A DNA stretch of 33,325 nucleotides from Actinomycetota bacterium (GTDB lineage Bacteria > Actinomycetota > Humimicrobiia > Humimicrobiales > Humimicrobiaceae), in the NCBI GenBank assembly GCA_023487035.1, contig JAMDEN010000101.1, positions 1 to 33,325 on the forward strand, given 5' to 3'. The notes under the pieces are model-generated. The model saw only the letters and a list, made by a program, of their open reading frames with translations. It was not told the DNA's origin and made no database searches. This document shows positions 8,590 through 16,910 of the stretch, one piece after another (positions within the stretch are counted from its first letter, which is position 1; the number at the start of each line of letters is the position of its first letter). Both the position numbers and the translations under genes were made by a program.

Positions 8590-9063
8590 ATGTCTAAAAT
8601 ATGGCTTGAATTATTTTTAGGAAAAATTGGGAGTTATATAGTAAATTTTTTTTCAAAATACTATATCTGGATATTACCTTTTGTTTTTGTTTATGGAATA
8701 TTCATGAGTCTTGCCTCATATAATTTAAGAAGAATCGAAAAAAAAGTAAATTATGAAATTATTAATCAGACAAGATATCTTTTAAGAAAAAATCCTAAAG
8801 CTAATTTCATAAGTGTTGTTGATAATATAGTAATTAACTGGGAAGAAATAGTTAAACTTTATTCTTTTTTCCCTTATGTTGCTAATGAGTTTGATTTTTG
8901 GGTAACTAAAGTAAAACCTTCAAAAGTTAGAGAGCTGATAATGGGGGATGAAAACAGAATAAGGCTTGTTCTTGAAAGACAAAATATATTTTTTGAAGGC
9001 GATAAAAAGGGGATAAGACAAAATTTATATTTAAATTATACAAATAAAATTTTTAAAAAATAA
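8590..9063 (+). CDS. Small membrane-anchored protein of unknown function
   Basis: The 157-residue ORF has protein-like codon use but I do not recognise its family. Residues about 24-43 ('YYIWILPFVFVYGIFMSLAS') form one membrane span, preceded by an amphipathic N-terminus. The remaining 110 residues are charged and soluble, with a KVNYEIINQTRYLLRK helix and 'NWEEIVKLYSFFP' further on. ATG at 8590 is preceded in frame by a stop at 8569, but there is no Shine-Dalgarno site, so expression or the exact start is uncertain. It stands alone between a terminator and a convergent gene. Confidence 0.5.
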   Translation: MSKIWLELFLGKIGSYIVNFFSKYYIWILPFVFVYGIFMSLASYNLRRIEKKVNYEIINQTRYLLRKNPKANFISVVDNIVINWEEIVKLYSFFPYVANEFDFWVTKVKPSKVRELIMGDENRIRLVLERQNIFFEGDKKGIRQNLYLNYTNKIFKK

Positions 9064-9192
9064 GATAATAAGATAATATTAATATATTTCTGCAAAATAA
9101 AATTTATTTTTAAATAATATTTATTCTTAAAAAAATAATTCCTACTCTTATAATCTTATAAATAATCTTATAAAATTAATATTTATTCATTC

Positions 9193-10497
9193 TTATGAAA
9201 ATAACTTAAGAATAGGTTTAATTATTTGAGTTAAAATCCAATAAATTAAATTTGAACCCATCCCTAAACTTGATGCGCTGTTATATCCTTCTGCTATTTG
9301 AAGAGCTTCTTTTTTGGTTAAAAAGTCAGTTATAAATCCGCTCATATCAGTTGTAATCAGCAGCACTAAAGGGATAATAATTAATGCTGAAATAAAACTT
9401 CTGAAAATATCACCTCTTGATGGTCCGATAGCCCATACAAGAATTAATGGAATTATTACAAGATCAGCGCCAGGAAGAACTTTATTACCCGGCAAAATTG
9501 ACGCAATGTAAACTGTTAAAGGAATCATGACTGTAGAAAGACCAATAACTGAAGCATTTCCGGCAACAATAATAGAGTTAAGTCCTACATATATTTCTCT
9601 TTTTGTTATTTTACTGTTAATAAATATTCTGATATCAGTAATTATTGGGATAAGTCCTTTGTAAATAAGAGTTACTGAGCGCGGCATTAAAATGGTAATT
9701 ATAGAAAGATAAATACCTGAAAGACAGGAATAACCAAAACTTGGCCAGAAGCTTAAAGGAAAATTCCTGTATCTGGTGATTGCCCCGATAATAAAACCTA
9801 AAATAAAACCAATAATTAAAGGTTCACCGGCTACTCCTAATTTATATTGAATTTCCTCGTAAAATATATGAATTCTTTTTATAAATGGAATTTTATTTAA
9901 AATAAAATTAACAAAATCTGATACTGGAGCCCACACTACAGTTTGAGGCTGCGGATTTGATACCCCCTTTAATCCATAATAGCTGCCAATATAAGGAGCA
10001 TAAATGTCTGCCATAACAAAAGTTATTGTAGCAATAACACATGAAAATAAAATCCCCAGCCATTTTATTCCAGTTATTTCATAAACCAATAAGCCTGAAA
10101 ATAAAAAAATCCATAAATTCCATAAATCTATATTAATAGTTCGCGTAAGTCTGAGAAAAAGCATAAAAATATTTAAGGCTATTATTATTAACGCAAACTG
10201 AATAACTGTGGGATTATACAAATTAACTTTTTGAGAAACCATCCAGCCTGCATCAATAACCTGAAATTTTTTATTTGTAACTGAAAGGATAGTGTTAATT
10301 ATCGGATTAAAAAAATTAATATAAAAACTTAAAAGCAATGAGAAGGAAAGAAGACCAAGATAAATGTAAACAGAATTTTTAAGTAAAATAAGCTTATTTC
10401 TTGTAGTAACTAAACCTATAATAAATAATAAAATAGGTATAAGCCCTGCAGGTCCTATATCAGAAAGAATTTTCATAATCTTATATATAATTTCCAT
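9193..10497 (-). CDS. PTS galactitol-type IIC (GatC/SgcC-like) permease
   Basis: This 434-residue, very hydrophobic protein has about ten membrane spans. It contains features typical of the EIIC-Gat family: 'AGEPLIIGFILGFIIG' (223-238), 'VAGNASVIGLS' (311-321) and 'LPGNKVLPGADL' (335-346). The family forms the sugar channel of galactitol-type phosphotransferase systems in the cytoplasmic membrane. No IIA or IIB gene is beside it, and the rest of the window uses ABC transport plus an ATP-dependent kinase. It may therefore borrow partners from elsewhere or work as a PTS-independent permease. It is the only native-looking gene on the minus strand. No clear ribosome binding site precedes the ATG. 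Family call is good; substrate is unknown. Confidence 0.78.
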   Translation of the reverse strand: MEIIYKIMKILSDIGPAGLIPILLFIIGLVTTRNKLILLKNSVYIYLGLLSFSLLLSFYINFFNPIINTILSVTNKKFQVIDAGWMVSQKVNLYNPTVIQFALIIIALNIFMLFLRLTRTINIDLWNLWIFLFSGLLVYEITGIKWLGILFSCVIATITFVMADIYAPYIGSYYGLKGVSNPQPQTVVWAPVSDFVNFILNKIPFIKRIHIFYEEIQYKLGVAGEPLIIGFILGFIIGAITRYRNFPLSFWPSFGYSCLSGIYLSIITILMPRSVTLIYKGLIPIITDIRIFINSKITKREIYVGLNSIIVAGNASVIGLSTVMIPLTVYIASILPGNKVLPGADLVIIPLILVWAIGPSRGDIFRSFISALIIIPLVLLITTDMSGFITDFLTKKEALQIAEGYNSASSLGMGSNLIYWILTQIIKPILKLFS

Positions 10498-11056
10498 TAT
10501 TTAAAATTTACTATCATTTAAATTTTTTAACTATTTAAATTTTAATTATTTAATTTTGTTTAAATAGTTTAAATATTATTAGTATTTATTTAAATTCCTA
10601 AGAATTTTTATCTTAAAATGCAAAGAAAATATAACTTTAGTTTTATTATAAATTATTTTAAATAAGAAAAATTTAAAATAACTAATTTAATAATCAATTT
10701 ATTAATTTTAAGAGTTTAAAAGATTATAAATAAAATTACTTTTTACAATATATCAAAAATTACATTATTATTTAAGAAAAGCACAACAATTTTATAAATT
10801 TTATAAAAATATTTATTTTCTGTTCTTGAAAAATTTTATTATTTAATATTATATATTAATAATTACTTATGATTATTTTATAAAATTACGCACAAAATAT
10901 TAATAATAATTGCATATATGCAATAAAATGCATATTTTTTGTCTTTTAATTTTTATAATAATAACATATACTTAATTTCTAATAAGAATTAAAAATAATA
11001 ATTAAAAGTTATTAGAAAATTATTAAACAGGTTTTATTTTTTGAGAGGAGTAAATA
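10498..11056. promoter_or_regulatory. Divergent AT-rich control region between permease and E2 gene
   Basis: This 559-base gap has no gene. It must hold promoters for both the minus-strand permease and the plus-strand E2 gene. A TATAAT lies at 10954-10959 and TTGTCT at 10939-10944 pairs at 17 bases with TAACAT (10962-10967); either could drive the E2 gene. The 16-bp palindrome described separately lies just upstream. GAGAGGAG before 11057 is the ribosome binding site. Confidence 0.4.
10909..10924. promoter_or_regulatory. Perfect 16-bp palindrome, candidate operator
   Basis: ATTGCATATATGCAAT is a perfect palindrome about 130 bases before the E2 start and close to the best promoter-like elements. 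It differs from the TGAAATATATTTCA sites near the SorC gene, so it may bind another factor. In DNA this AT-rich, short palindromes occur by chance, but the central GC positions make this one less trivial. Confidence 0.4.
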
Positions 11057-12559
11057 ATGTATGAAGTAATAATGCCCAAGATGGGTGAAACAATGGAGGC
11101 AGGTACTATAGAAAAATGGAGAAAAAAAGAAGGAGATAAAGTTGAAAAAGGAGAAATACTTTACGATCTTACTACTGATAAAGTAACACTTGAAGTTGAA
11201 TCATTTTTTTCAGGTTATTTAAGAAAAATAGTAAGACATGAAGGCGAAGAAGTGCCAATTATGGAAATAATTGCTTATATTGGAGAAAAAGACGAACCTC
11301 TTCCTGAAAATGCAGAAGCTTCTAAAGCACAACCTGTTAAAAATATCGAAGATAATGCGCAAACTGAAACAGAGAAAAAAACAATGCCTGAAGATACAGG
11401 CAAAACCAACAGTTTAATTACTCAACCTTCAGAAATTGAAACAAAAGCAAAAGAAATATCCATTTCTCCAATAGCTAAAAATATTGCACAGAAATATAAT
11501 ATTGATATTACTAAGCTAAAAGGAACAGGTCCTTCAGGCAGAATAGTTAAGGAGGATGTGGAAAAAGCAATTGCTGAAGGGTTATCAGCAAAGTCACAAG
11601 AATCTCAAATTGCAGGTACTCAAAGAACAGAAAGGTTATTTATTTCTCCTTTTGCAAGAAAAGTTGCCTCTGATTTAGGAATAGACATTAAAACGGCAGC
11701 GATAAATGGCACAGGTCCAAATGGAAGAATAATCAGTAAAGACGTTATTTCCTTTTCCAAATCATCTCAAGCGCTAAAAATTCAACCTCAACCTTCTTAC
11801 TTTGAAGAAAAGCAATTTGCTAGAGAAGAAGCAAAAGAAGAAGAAATTCCTTCAACAATTAAAGTTTTATCTTCAACTCCTTTAAAAGGAGTAAGAAAAG
11901 TAATTTCAGAAAGAATGTTGCAATCAGCCCAAAATATTCCTCATATTCTTCTTTATTCTGTATGTGATGTTGCCAATCTTATAAATTTAAGAGAAAAAAT
12001 AAAACCAAAAATTGAACAAAAATATGATTTAAAAATTACGTTTACAGATTTTTTCGTTAAAATCTGCGCCATTGCATTAAATGAATATAGAGGTGTTAAT
12101 GCTTCTCTTCAAAATGATAATCATATTATTTATGATGATATAAATATAGGAATCGGGGTAGCTGTACCTTCAAGTAATACTTTAGTAGTTCCTGTAATAT
12201 TTAATGCAGATAAAAAAGGTATTCTTGAAATTGCTCAGAAAAGATCTGAACTTGTTGAAAAAGCCAGAAATGGAAAACTTAGCCTTGAGGAAATGTCAAA
12301 CGCAACATTTACTATAACAAATTTAGGAATGTATGGAATAAGATCATTTACTGCTATTATTAATCCGCCTCAAGGTGCGATTATGATGGTGTCTGAAATG
12401 TATGAAACTCCTGTTGCCAGAAATGGTAAAATTGAAATAAGTACTTGTATGGAAATCGGTGTTGCTGTTGATCACAGGATAATTGATGGAGCACTTGCAG
12501 CACAATTTCTTCAAAGAGCCAGGGAATTAATAGAAAATCCCGAGATGTTGATATTATAA
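11057..12559 (+). CDS. Dihydrolipoamide acyltransferase (E2) of a 2-oxoacid/acetoin dehydrogenase complex
   Basis: The 500-residue protein has a lipoyl domain (1-76) with the target lysine K42 in 'TTDKVTLEVES'. A charged linker follows, then two E3/E1-binding domains: 'ISPIAKNIAQKYNID' (136-150) with 'GTGPSGRIVKEDV' (156-168), and 'ISPFARKVASDLGID' (196-210) with 'GTGPNGRIISKDV' (218-230). A second linker leads to the acyltransferase domain (about 275-500) with catalytic H473 in 'DHRIIDG'. It forms the core of the complex and passes the acyl group from lipoate to CoA. Most E2 proteins have one binding domain, so the duplication is notable. The zinc ribbon gene and E3 gene follow, and E1 genes lie downstream. 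Acetoin versus pyruvate or another oxoacid cannot be decided by eye. Confidence 0.92.
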   Translation: MYEVIMPKMGETMEAGTIEKWRKKEGDKVEKGEILYDLTTDKVTLEVESFFSGYLRKIVRHEGEEVPIMEIIAYIGEKDEPLPENAEASKAQPVKNIEDNAQTETEKKTMPEDTGKTNSLITQPSEIETKAKEISISPIAKNIAQKYNIDITKLKGTGPSGRIVKEDVEKAIAEGLSAKSQESQIAGTQRTERLFISPFARKVASDLGIDIKTAAINGTGPNGRIISKDVISFSKSSQALKIQPQPSYFEEKQFAREEAKEEEIPSTIKVLSSTPLKGVRKVISERMLQSAQNIPHILLYSVCDVANLINLREKIKPKIEQKYDLKITFTDFFVKICAIALNEYRGVNASLQNDNHIIYDDINIGIGVAVPSSNTLVVPVIFNADKKGILEIAQKRSELVEKARNGKLSLEEMSNATFTITNLGMYGIRSFTAIINPPQGAIMMVSEMYETPVARNGKIEISTCMEIGVAVDHRIIDGALAAQFLQRARELIENPEMLIL

Positions 12560-12588
12560 AATTATAAACTAAATACAATAATGAAAAA

Positions 12589-12918
12589 ATGATAAAAGAT
12601 GACGAAGCAAAAATTATTCTTTTTTGTATAAATTGCAATGCTGAAACACCGCATACTGTTACCTATATTGGAGATTATTTGAAAAGTATCCAATGTGATA
12701 ATTGTCTTAAAAAAGTTGAAATAGACAGAAGACATTTAAGAACAGTATTTGCAGAAGATTTTATTGACAGAATACTTTCAAAACCTCATAGAATGTCGCA
12801 AGATTTCAAAGAAGCAATGGCTTATCTTGTTCCTTTCTTGCCAAAAAGACTTCTAAAAGAGCCAAAGAAAGTCATAAAAGAAATAATTGAAGTTTTAAGA
12901 AAAAAAAGCGAAGAATAA
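12589..12918 (+). CDS. Small zinc-ribbon protein
   Basis: This 109-residue protein begins with a zinc ribbon: C13 and C16 in 'CINC', then C36 and C39 in 'CDNC'. After this comes a basic, helical tail with 'RHLRTVFAEDFIDRILSKP'. I recognise no enzyme domain. It starts 29 bases after the E2 stop, without a clear Shine-Dalgarno site, and is probably read through from E2. The E3 gene follows after 312 bases. The placement inside the E2-E3 pair suggests a role tied to the complex, perhaps regulatory or as an assembly factor, but this is only context. The ORF is real on codon pattern and on the four ordered cysteines. Confidence 0.7.
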   Translation: MIKDDEAKIILFCINCNAETPHTVTYIGDYLKSIQCDNCLKKVEIDRRHLRTVFAEDFIDRILSKPHRMSQDFKEAMAYLVPFLPKRLLKEPKKVIKEIIEVLRKKSEE

Positions 12919-13230
12919 TAAATAATAATTATGATAAATAATAGTTAAAATAATTAAAAACTAAAAATTAGGAACGAAAAATAGTAAAAAGTATAAATTT
13001 TTATATTATTTATCTTAATTTTTTGAATTATTCTTAAATTATAAATTATTTAATTCATGATTATTTTTTTATGTGCTTTGTTATATTTAATTTTTTTCTT
13101 TATTTTATTAATTTTACTTTGTTTTGTTTTATTTTTTTGACTAATTTTTACTAATTTTTTTAATTAAAAATTTTTTTATTTAAAGAATTAAAATTAAATT
13201 TTATTTTTAATAAATAGGAGAAAGCAAAAA
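12919..13230. other. T-rich intergenic region before the E3 gene
   Basis: No gene is seen in these 312 bases. The second half of the + strand is very T-rich (13060-13200). A TTGACT occurs near 13136, but no well-spaced -10 box follows. AATAGGAGAAAGC before 13231 is a good ribosome binding site. Whether E3 has its own promoter here is open. Confidence 0.35.
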
Positions 13231-14622
13231 ATGGAATTAAAAAATGTTAATATTGCTATTTTAGGTGCAGGACCGGGTGGTTATGTAGCAGCGATTAGAG
13301 CTAAAAAGCTCGGATTAAATGTATTAATAATTGAAAAGGCAGATCTTGGTGGAGTTTGTCTTAACTGGGGCTGCATTCCTACTAAAGCTCTTACTCATAT
13401 TAGCGAAGTAATTGAATCAATAAAGAAATCTGCTGAACTTGGTATAAATATTACAGGAATGGATATTGACTTTAAAAAAGTTATGACAAGAAAACAAACT
13501 GTTGTTAATGTTTTAAGAAATGGACTTGAGTATAACTTCAAGAAAAATAATATAGAAATTGTAAGAGGCAGTGGAAAACTTATTTCTCAAAATAAAATAG
13601 CAGTTAAAGGAAATGATGGAAGCGATATTGAAATAACTGCAAAAAATATAATTATTGCAACTGGATCCCATGCTTCAAGTGTGCCACCGTTTATTCTTGA
13701 TAATGAGGGTATTCTTGATAATGTAGGGATTTTATCTTTAAAGGAACTTCCAAAATCTATTCTTGTTGTTGGAGGCGGAGTAGTAGGATGTGAATTTTCA
13801 AGTGTTTTTTCCACATTAGGGACAAAAGTTACCATCGTTGAAGTAATGCCAAGAATACTTCTGAATGAAGATGATGAAGTTGCAAATTTAATTGAAAAAA
13901 CCTTTACAAAAAAAGGAATTAATATTTATACAAATGTTACTGTTAAAGAAGTTAAAAAATCGGATAATCAGTATAGATGCATCTTAAGTAATGGTGAATC
14001 AATTACTGTTGATAAAATACTTGTATCTGTTGGAAGAAAACCGAATACTGATGGCATTGGTTTAAATGAAGCTGGAATTGAGCTTGATAACAAAGGTTTT
14101 ATTAAAGTTGATAAATATTTAAGAACAAATGTAAAAAATATTTATGCAATTGGTGATGTTATTGGAGGTTATCAGCTGGCTCATGTTGCATCTGCAGAGG
14201 GGCTTGTTGCTATTGACAATATCTGTGGTAAAGAACGAGTAATGAAATATAATGCAGTGCCATGGGCAGTATTTACGCTTCCAGAAATTGGTACTGTCGG
14301 TCTTGGTAAAAAACAGGCGGAAGAAAAAGGTTATAAAGTTAAAACAGGAATGTTTCCTTTTAAAAACAGCGGCAAAGCATTTGCCATGCAGGAAATTGAA
14401 GGTTTTGTTAAAATATTTACTGACTTTTCAACAGGAGAAATTTTAGGTTCAACAATTATCGGGCCAAAAGCTACTGAGCTTATTCATGAAATTGCTGTTG
14501 CAATAAATGGTGAACTTACAATTGGTTATATTGCTGATGCAATTCACTCTCATCCTACATTATCTGAAGCAGTAATGGAAGCAGCAGAAGACTGCTTTGG
14601 CCTCTCCACTCATAAAATATAA
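13231..14622 (+). CDS. lpdA: Dihydrolipoamide dehydrogenase (E3)
   Basis: This 463-residue flavoprotein reoxidises dihydrolipoamide on E2 and makes NADH. Visible features are the FAD-binding 'GAGPGGY' (12-18), the redox disulfide C43 and C48 in 'GGVCLNWGCIPTK', the NAD-binding 'VVGGGVVGCEF' around 178-188, the second FAD motif 'IYAIGDV' near 306-312, and the active-site His-Glu pair H441/E446 in 'HSHPTLSEAV'. Length is standard and there is no N-terminal lipoyl domain. The start has AGGAGA upstream. It belongs with the E2 and E1 genes on either side, so it most likely serves this complex, though E3 subunits can be shared. Confidence 0.95.
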   Translation: MELKNVNIAILGAGPGGYVAAIRAKKLGLNVLIIEKADLGGVCLNWGCIPTKALTHISEVIESIKKSAELGINITGMDIDFKKVMTRKQTVVNVLRNGLEYNFKKNNIEIVRGSGKLISQNKIAVKGNDGSDIEITAKNIIIATGSHASSVPPFILDNEGILDNVGILSLKELPKSILVVGGGVVGCEFSSVFSTLGTKVTIVEVMPRILLNEDDEVANLIEKTFTKKGINIYTNVTVKEVKKSDNQYRCILSNGESITVDKILVSVGRKPNTDGIGLNEAGIELDNKGFIKVDKYLRTNVKNIYAIGDVIGGYQLAHVASAEGLVAIDNICGKERVMKYNAVPWAVFTLPEIGTVGLGKKQAEEKGYKVKTGMFPFKNSGKAFAMQEIEGFVKIFTDFSTGEILGSTIIGPKATELIHEIAVAINGELTIGYIADAIHSHPTLSEAVMEAAEDCFGLSTHKI

Positions 14623-14710
14623 GACATGAGATAAGAAAAAGTAAAAAAATAAAAAAGCGAAAAGCTAAGAAAAGTAAAAAATAAAAAATAAATGAAATAA
14701 AAATTAATAC

Positions 14711-14766
14711 TTGCAATATATTTTATTTTATGTATAATGAACTTATAATTAGTGAAATATATTTTA
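14711..14766 (+). promoter_or_regulatory. Promoter and two operator-like sites of the SorC regulator gene
   Basis: TTGCAA (14711-14716) and TATAAT (14733-14738) are 16 bases apart and form the best promoter in the window. TGCAATATATTTTA (14712-14725) overlaps the -35 box. TGAAATATATTTTA (14753-14766) falls just past the expected start of transcription. A further half site TGAAATAT lies at 14772-14779. This layout is what an autorepressed regulator gene would show; SorC-family binding here is inferred. Confidence 0.55.
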
Positions 14767-14836
14767 TAGTATGAAATATCTTGAAAATTAATCTTATTTT
14801 TTATTTTAATATAATATAGATTTTATTATTAAAAAA

Positions 14837-15787
14837 ATGATTGATGATAGGGTTATAGCAAGAATAGCAGAATTATTTTATATTCATAATATAAGTCAGT
14901 ATGAAATTGCTGATAAATTCAATTTTTCCAAAGCCAAAGTCTGCAGATTAATAAAAGAAGCAAAAAAAAGAAAAATAATAGAATTTCAGATAAAAAATGT
15001 TGATAAAAGACCAATTGAATTAGAGCAAAAGTTTGAAAAAAAATTCAAACTTAAAGAAGCAATAATTTTTTATAATTCAGATATTAATACTTGCGATGAA
15101 GAAGTAATTTTTCAGGAGATAGGAAAAATTGGCACAGATTATATTCACAGGATAATTGATAATAATTTAAATTTTGCTCTTACCTGGGGTAAAACCCTTT
15201 ATTACGTTATAAAAAATCTGAAAGTTGACAAAAAATATAATGTTAATGTTTTTTCAACTATCGGCAGTGTAAGTCTTACGGAAACAGCGTACCAGAATGT
15301 TAATTTAGCCCAAATGCTTTCCGAGAGAATTGGAGGTACTTGTTACCCCATTTATCTTCCCCTAATTCTTGAAACACCTGAATTAAAAGAATCCCTTACG
15401 CAGGAAAATGTAATAAATAAGGTAATAGGTGATACTTCAAAAATTGATTATTATTTTACCAGCTTAGGCACAATTTCTAAGAATTCAAGGATGTATACCC
15501 TCGGTGGTTTTGACTTGAACTTTTTTAATGCTTTAATAAGTAAAAAAATAGTTGGTGAGATAGGCTTAAATTTTTATGATATAAACGGCAATTTTATAAA
15601 AGCAGGCCTTGAAGATAGAACAATAAATCTTAGTGTTGACGAAATACAAAAAATTAAAAATAAGATTGTTATAGCATTTGGTGATGAAAAAGTTGATGCA
15701 ATATCCGGTTTTCTTAAAACAAAAATTGCAGATGTTTTAATTACTGATTCGAAAACAGCTGAAAAAGTTTTAGAAAAAGCGGAATGA
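14837..15787 (+). CDS. SorC/DeoR-type sugar-responsive transcriptional regulator
   Basis: The 316-residue protein has an N-terminal helix-turn-helix (about 17-40, 'ISQYEIADKFNFSKAKVCRL') followed by the long sugar-binding effector domain of the SorC family (about 55-315). The segment 'FALTWGKTLYYVIKNL' marks the start of its isomerase-like fold. Family members (SorC, DeoR of Bacillus, CggR, LsrR) are tetramers that bind phosphorylated sugars. The gene lies between E3 and E1 alpha. No Shine-Dalgarno site precedes the ATG, so translation may be weak or from a short leader. Candidate operator sites in front of this gene and of E1 alpha suggest it controls the dehydrogenase complex in response to a sugar phosphate. 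Confidence 0.88.
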   Translation: MIDDRVIARIAELFYIHNISQYEIADKFNFSKAKVCRLIKEAKKRKIIEFQIKNVDKRPIELEQKFEKKFKLKEAIIFYNSDINTCDEEVIFQEIGKIGTDYIHRIIDNNLNFALTWGKTLYYVIKNLKVDKKYNVNVFSTIGSVSLTETAYQNVNLAQMLSERIGGTCYPIYLPLILETPELKESLTQENVINKVIGDTSKIDYYFTSLGTISKNSRMYTLGGFDLNFFNALISKKIVGEIGLNFYDINGNFIKAGLEDRTINLSVDEIQKIKNKIVIAFGDEKVDAISGFLKTKIADVLITDSKTAEKVLEKAE

Positions 15788-15853
15788 GCAAAAAATTATT
15801 GAGGTAAGTTTAAAATATTTTTTTTGTCTTTATATGAAATAAATTTAAAAAAA

Positions 15854-15867
15854 TGAAATATATTTCA
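15854..15867. promoter_or_regulatory. Perfect palindromic operator candidate before the E1 alpha gene
   Basis: TGAAATATATTTCA is a perfect 14-bp palindrome about 80 bases before the E1 alpha start and right behind the regulator gene. It matches TGAAATATATTTTA at 14753 and at 33161 with one mismatch. The TGAA-N6-TTCA shape resembles the Bacillus DeoR (SorC family) operator. Confidence 0.55.
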
Positions 15868-15946
15868 AATAAAATTAATAAGAGGAAAATTTAAATAAAT
15901 TACAAAAAATTAAAATTATAAATATTTTTGCTGGAGTGGAGGATTT

Positions 15947-16891
15947 GTGAAGATAGAAGAAAGTAAAAAACTGCAATTTCTGGAAAAAATGATATTTATA
16001 AGGCAATTTGAATACAAAATTATTGATTTTGCCAGAACTGGCAAAATATATGGCTCTGTTCATCTTTGTGTTGGTGAAGAAGCATGTGCTGTGGGTACAG
16101 GGTTTGCCTTTAAAAAAGAAGATTATATATTGCCAACCCACAGAGGCCATGGTCAGGCTATTGCAAGGGGTACAGATCCAAAAAAACTTTTGGCTGAAAT
16201 TTCAGCAAAGGAAACGGGTTTATGCAAAGGTCGAGTAGGTTCAATGCATTTTTTTGATAAAGAAAACAACATTGTTGGTTGTCAGGGTATTTTAGGTGCG
16301 CAATTTCCTATAGCGGTTGGTGTAGGACTTGCAATTAATTTAAGAAAAGAAGATAGCATAGCTGCCTGTTATTTTGGAGACGGAACCTCAAATCAGGGGT
16401 TATTTTATGAAGGTATGAATTTTGCTTCCATATGGGATTTACCTATATTATTTATCTGTTTAAATAATCTTTACGGAATGGGAACTCATTATAAAAAAAC
16501 TTGCAAAATAGATATTTATGAAAAAGCTAAACTTTTTGGTATAAAAACTGATACTGCTGATGGAAATGATGTTGAAGAAGTTTATGAAAAAACATTAAAA
16601 CTTTCAGAATATATCAGAAAAAATAAAAAGCCAGGATTAATTGAACTATATACTTACAGGTGGCTTGGTCATTCTGCACTTGATAGCCGTCCTTACAGAC
16701 CTAAAGAAGAAGTAGAAGAATGGATAAAAAAAGATCCGATAAAAAGATATGAAGAAAAACTTTTAAAGGAAGGTATTCCAGTGGAAGAAATAGATGCAGT
16801 AAAAGCATCAGTTGAAAAACAAATTGAGGAAACTGCGAAATTTGCTGAGGAAAGTCCATTCCCTGAATTTACAAAAGATATGGAAATATAG
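15947..16891 (+). CDS. Thiamine-dependent dehydrogenase E1 component, alpha subunit
   Basis: This 314-residue protein is the alpha subunit of a heterotetrameric E1 (acetoin dehydrogenase AcoA / pyruvate dehydrogenase PdhA type). The thiamine diphosphate motif runs from 'GDGTSNQG' (144-151) to the paired Asn 'CLNN' (171-174), with 'THRGHGQ' (64-70) and 'GSMHFF' (98-103) as other cofactor-site landmarks. It lacks the long N-terminus of branched-chain E1 alpha, and its length fits AcoA. The start is GTG at 15947 behind GGAGTGGAGG. The beta subunit gene follows after 19 bases. It decarboxylates or cleaves the substrate and hands the acyl group to lipoate on E2. Acetoin, pyruvate or another 2-oxo compound remain possible. 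Confidence 0.92.
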   Translation: MKIEESKKLQFLEKMIFIRQFEYKIIDFARTGKIYGSVHLCVGEEACAVGTGFAFKKEDYILPTHRGHGQAIARGTDPKKLLAEISAKETGLCKGRVGSMHFFDKENNIVGCQGILGAQFPIAVGVGLAINLRKEDSIAACYFGDGTSNQGLFYEGMNFASIWDLPILFICLNNLYGMGTHYKKTCKIDIYEKAKLFGIKTDTADGNDVEEVYEKTLKLSEYIRKNKKPGLIELYTYRWLGHSALDSRPYRPKEEVEEWIKKDPIKRYEEKLLKEGIPVEEIDAVKASVEKQIEETAKFAEESPFPEFTKDMEI

Positions 16892-16910
16892 AAAGGCGGG
16901 TTTGAAATAA

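Noticed and set aside
14640-14700. A-rich tail with AAAAGCGAAAAGCT as a possible terminator of the E3 gene
   Set aside because: The stem is only a few bases and no T-run follows on the + strand.
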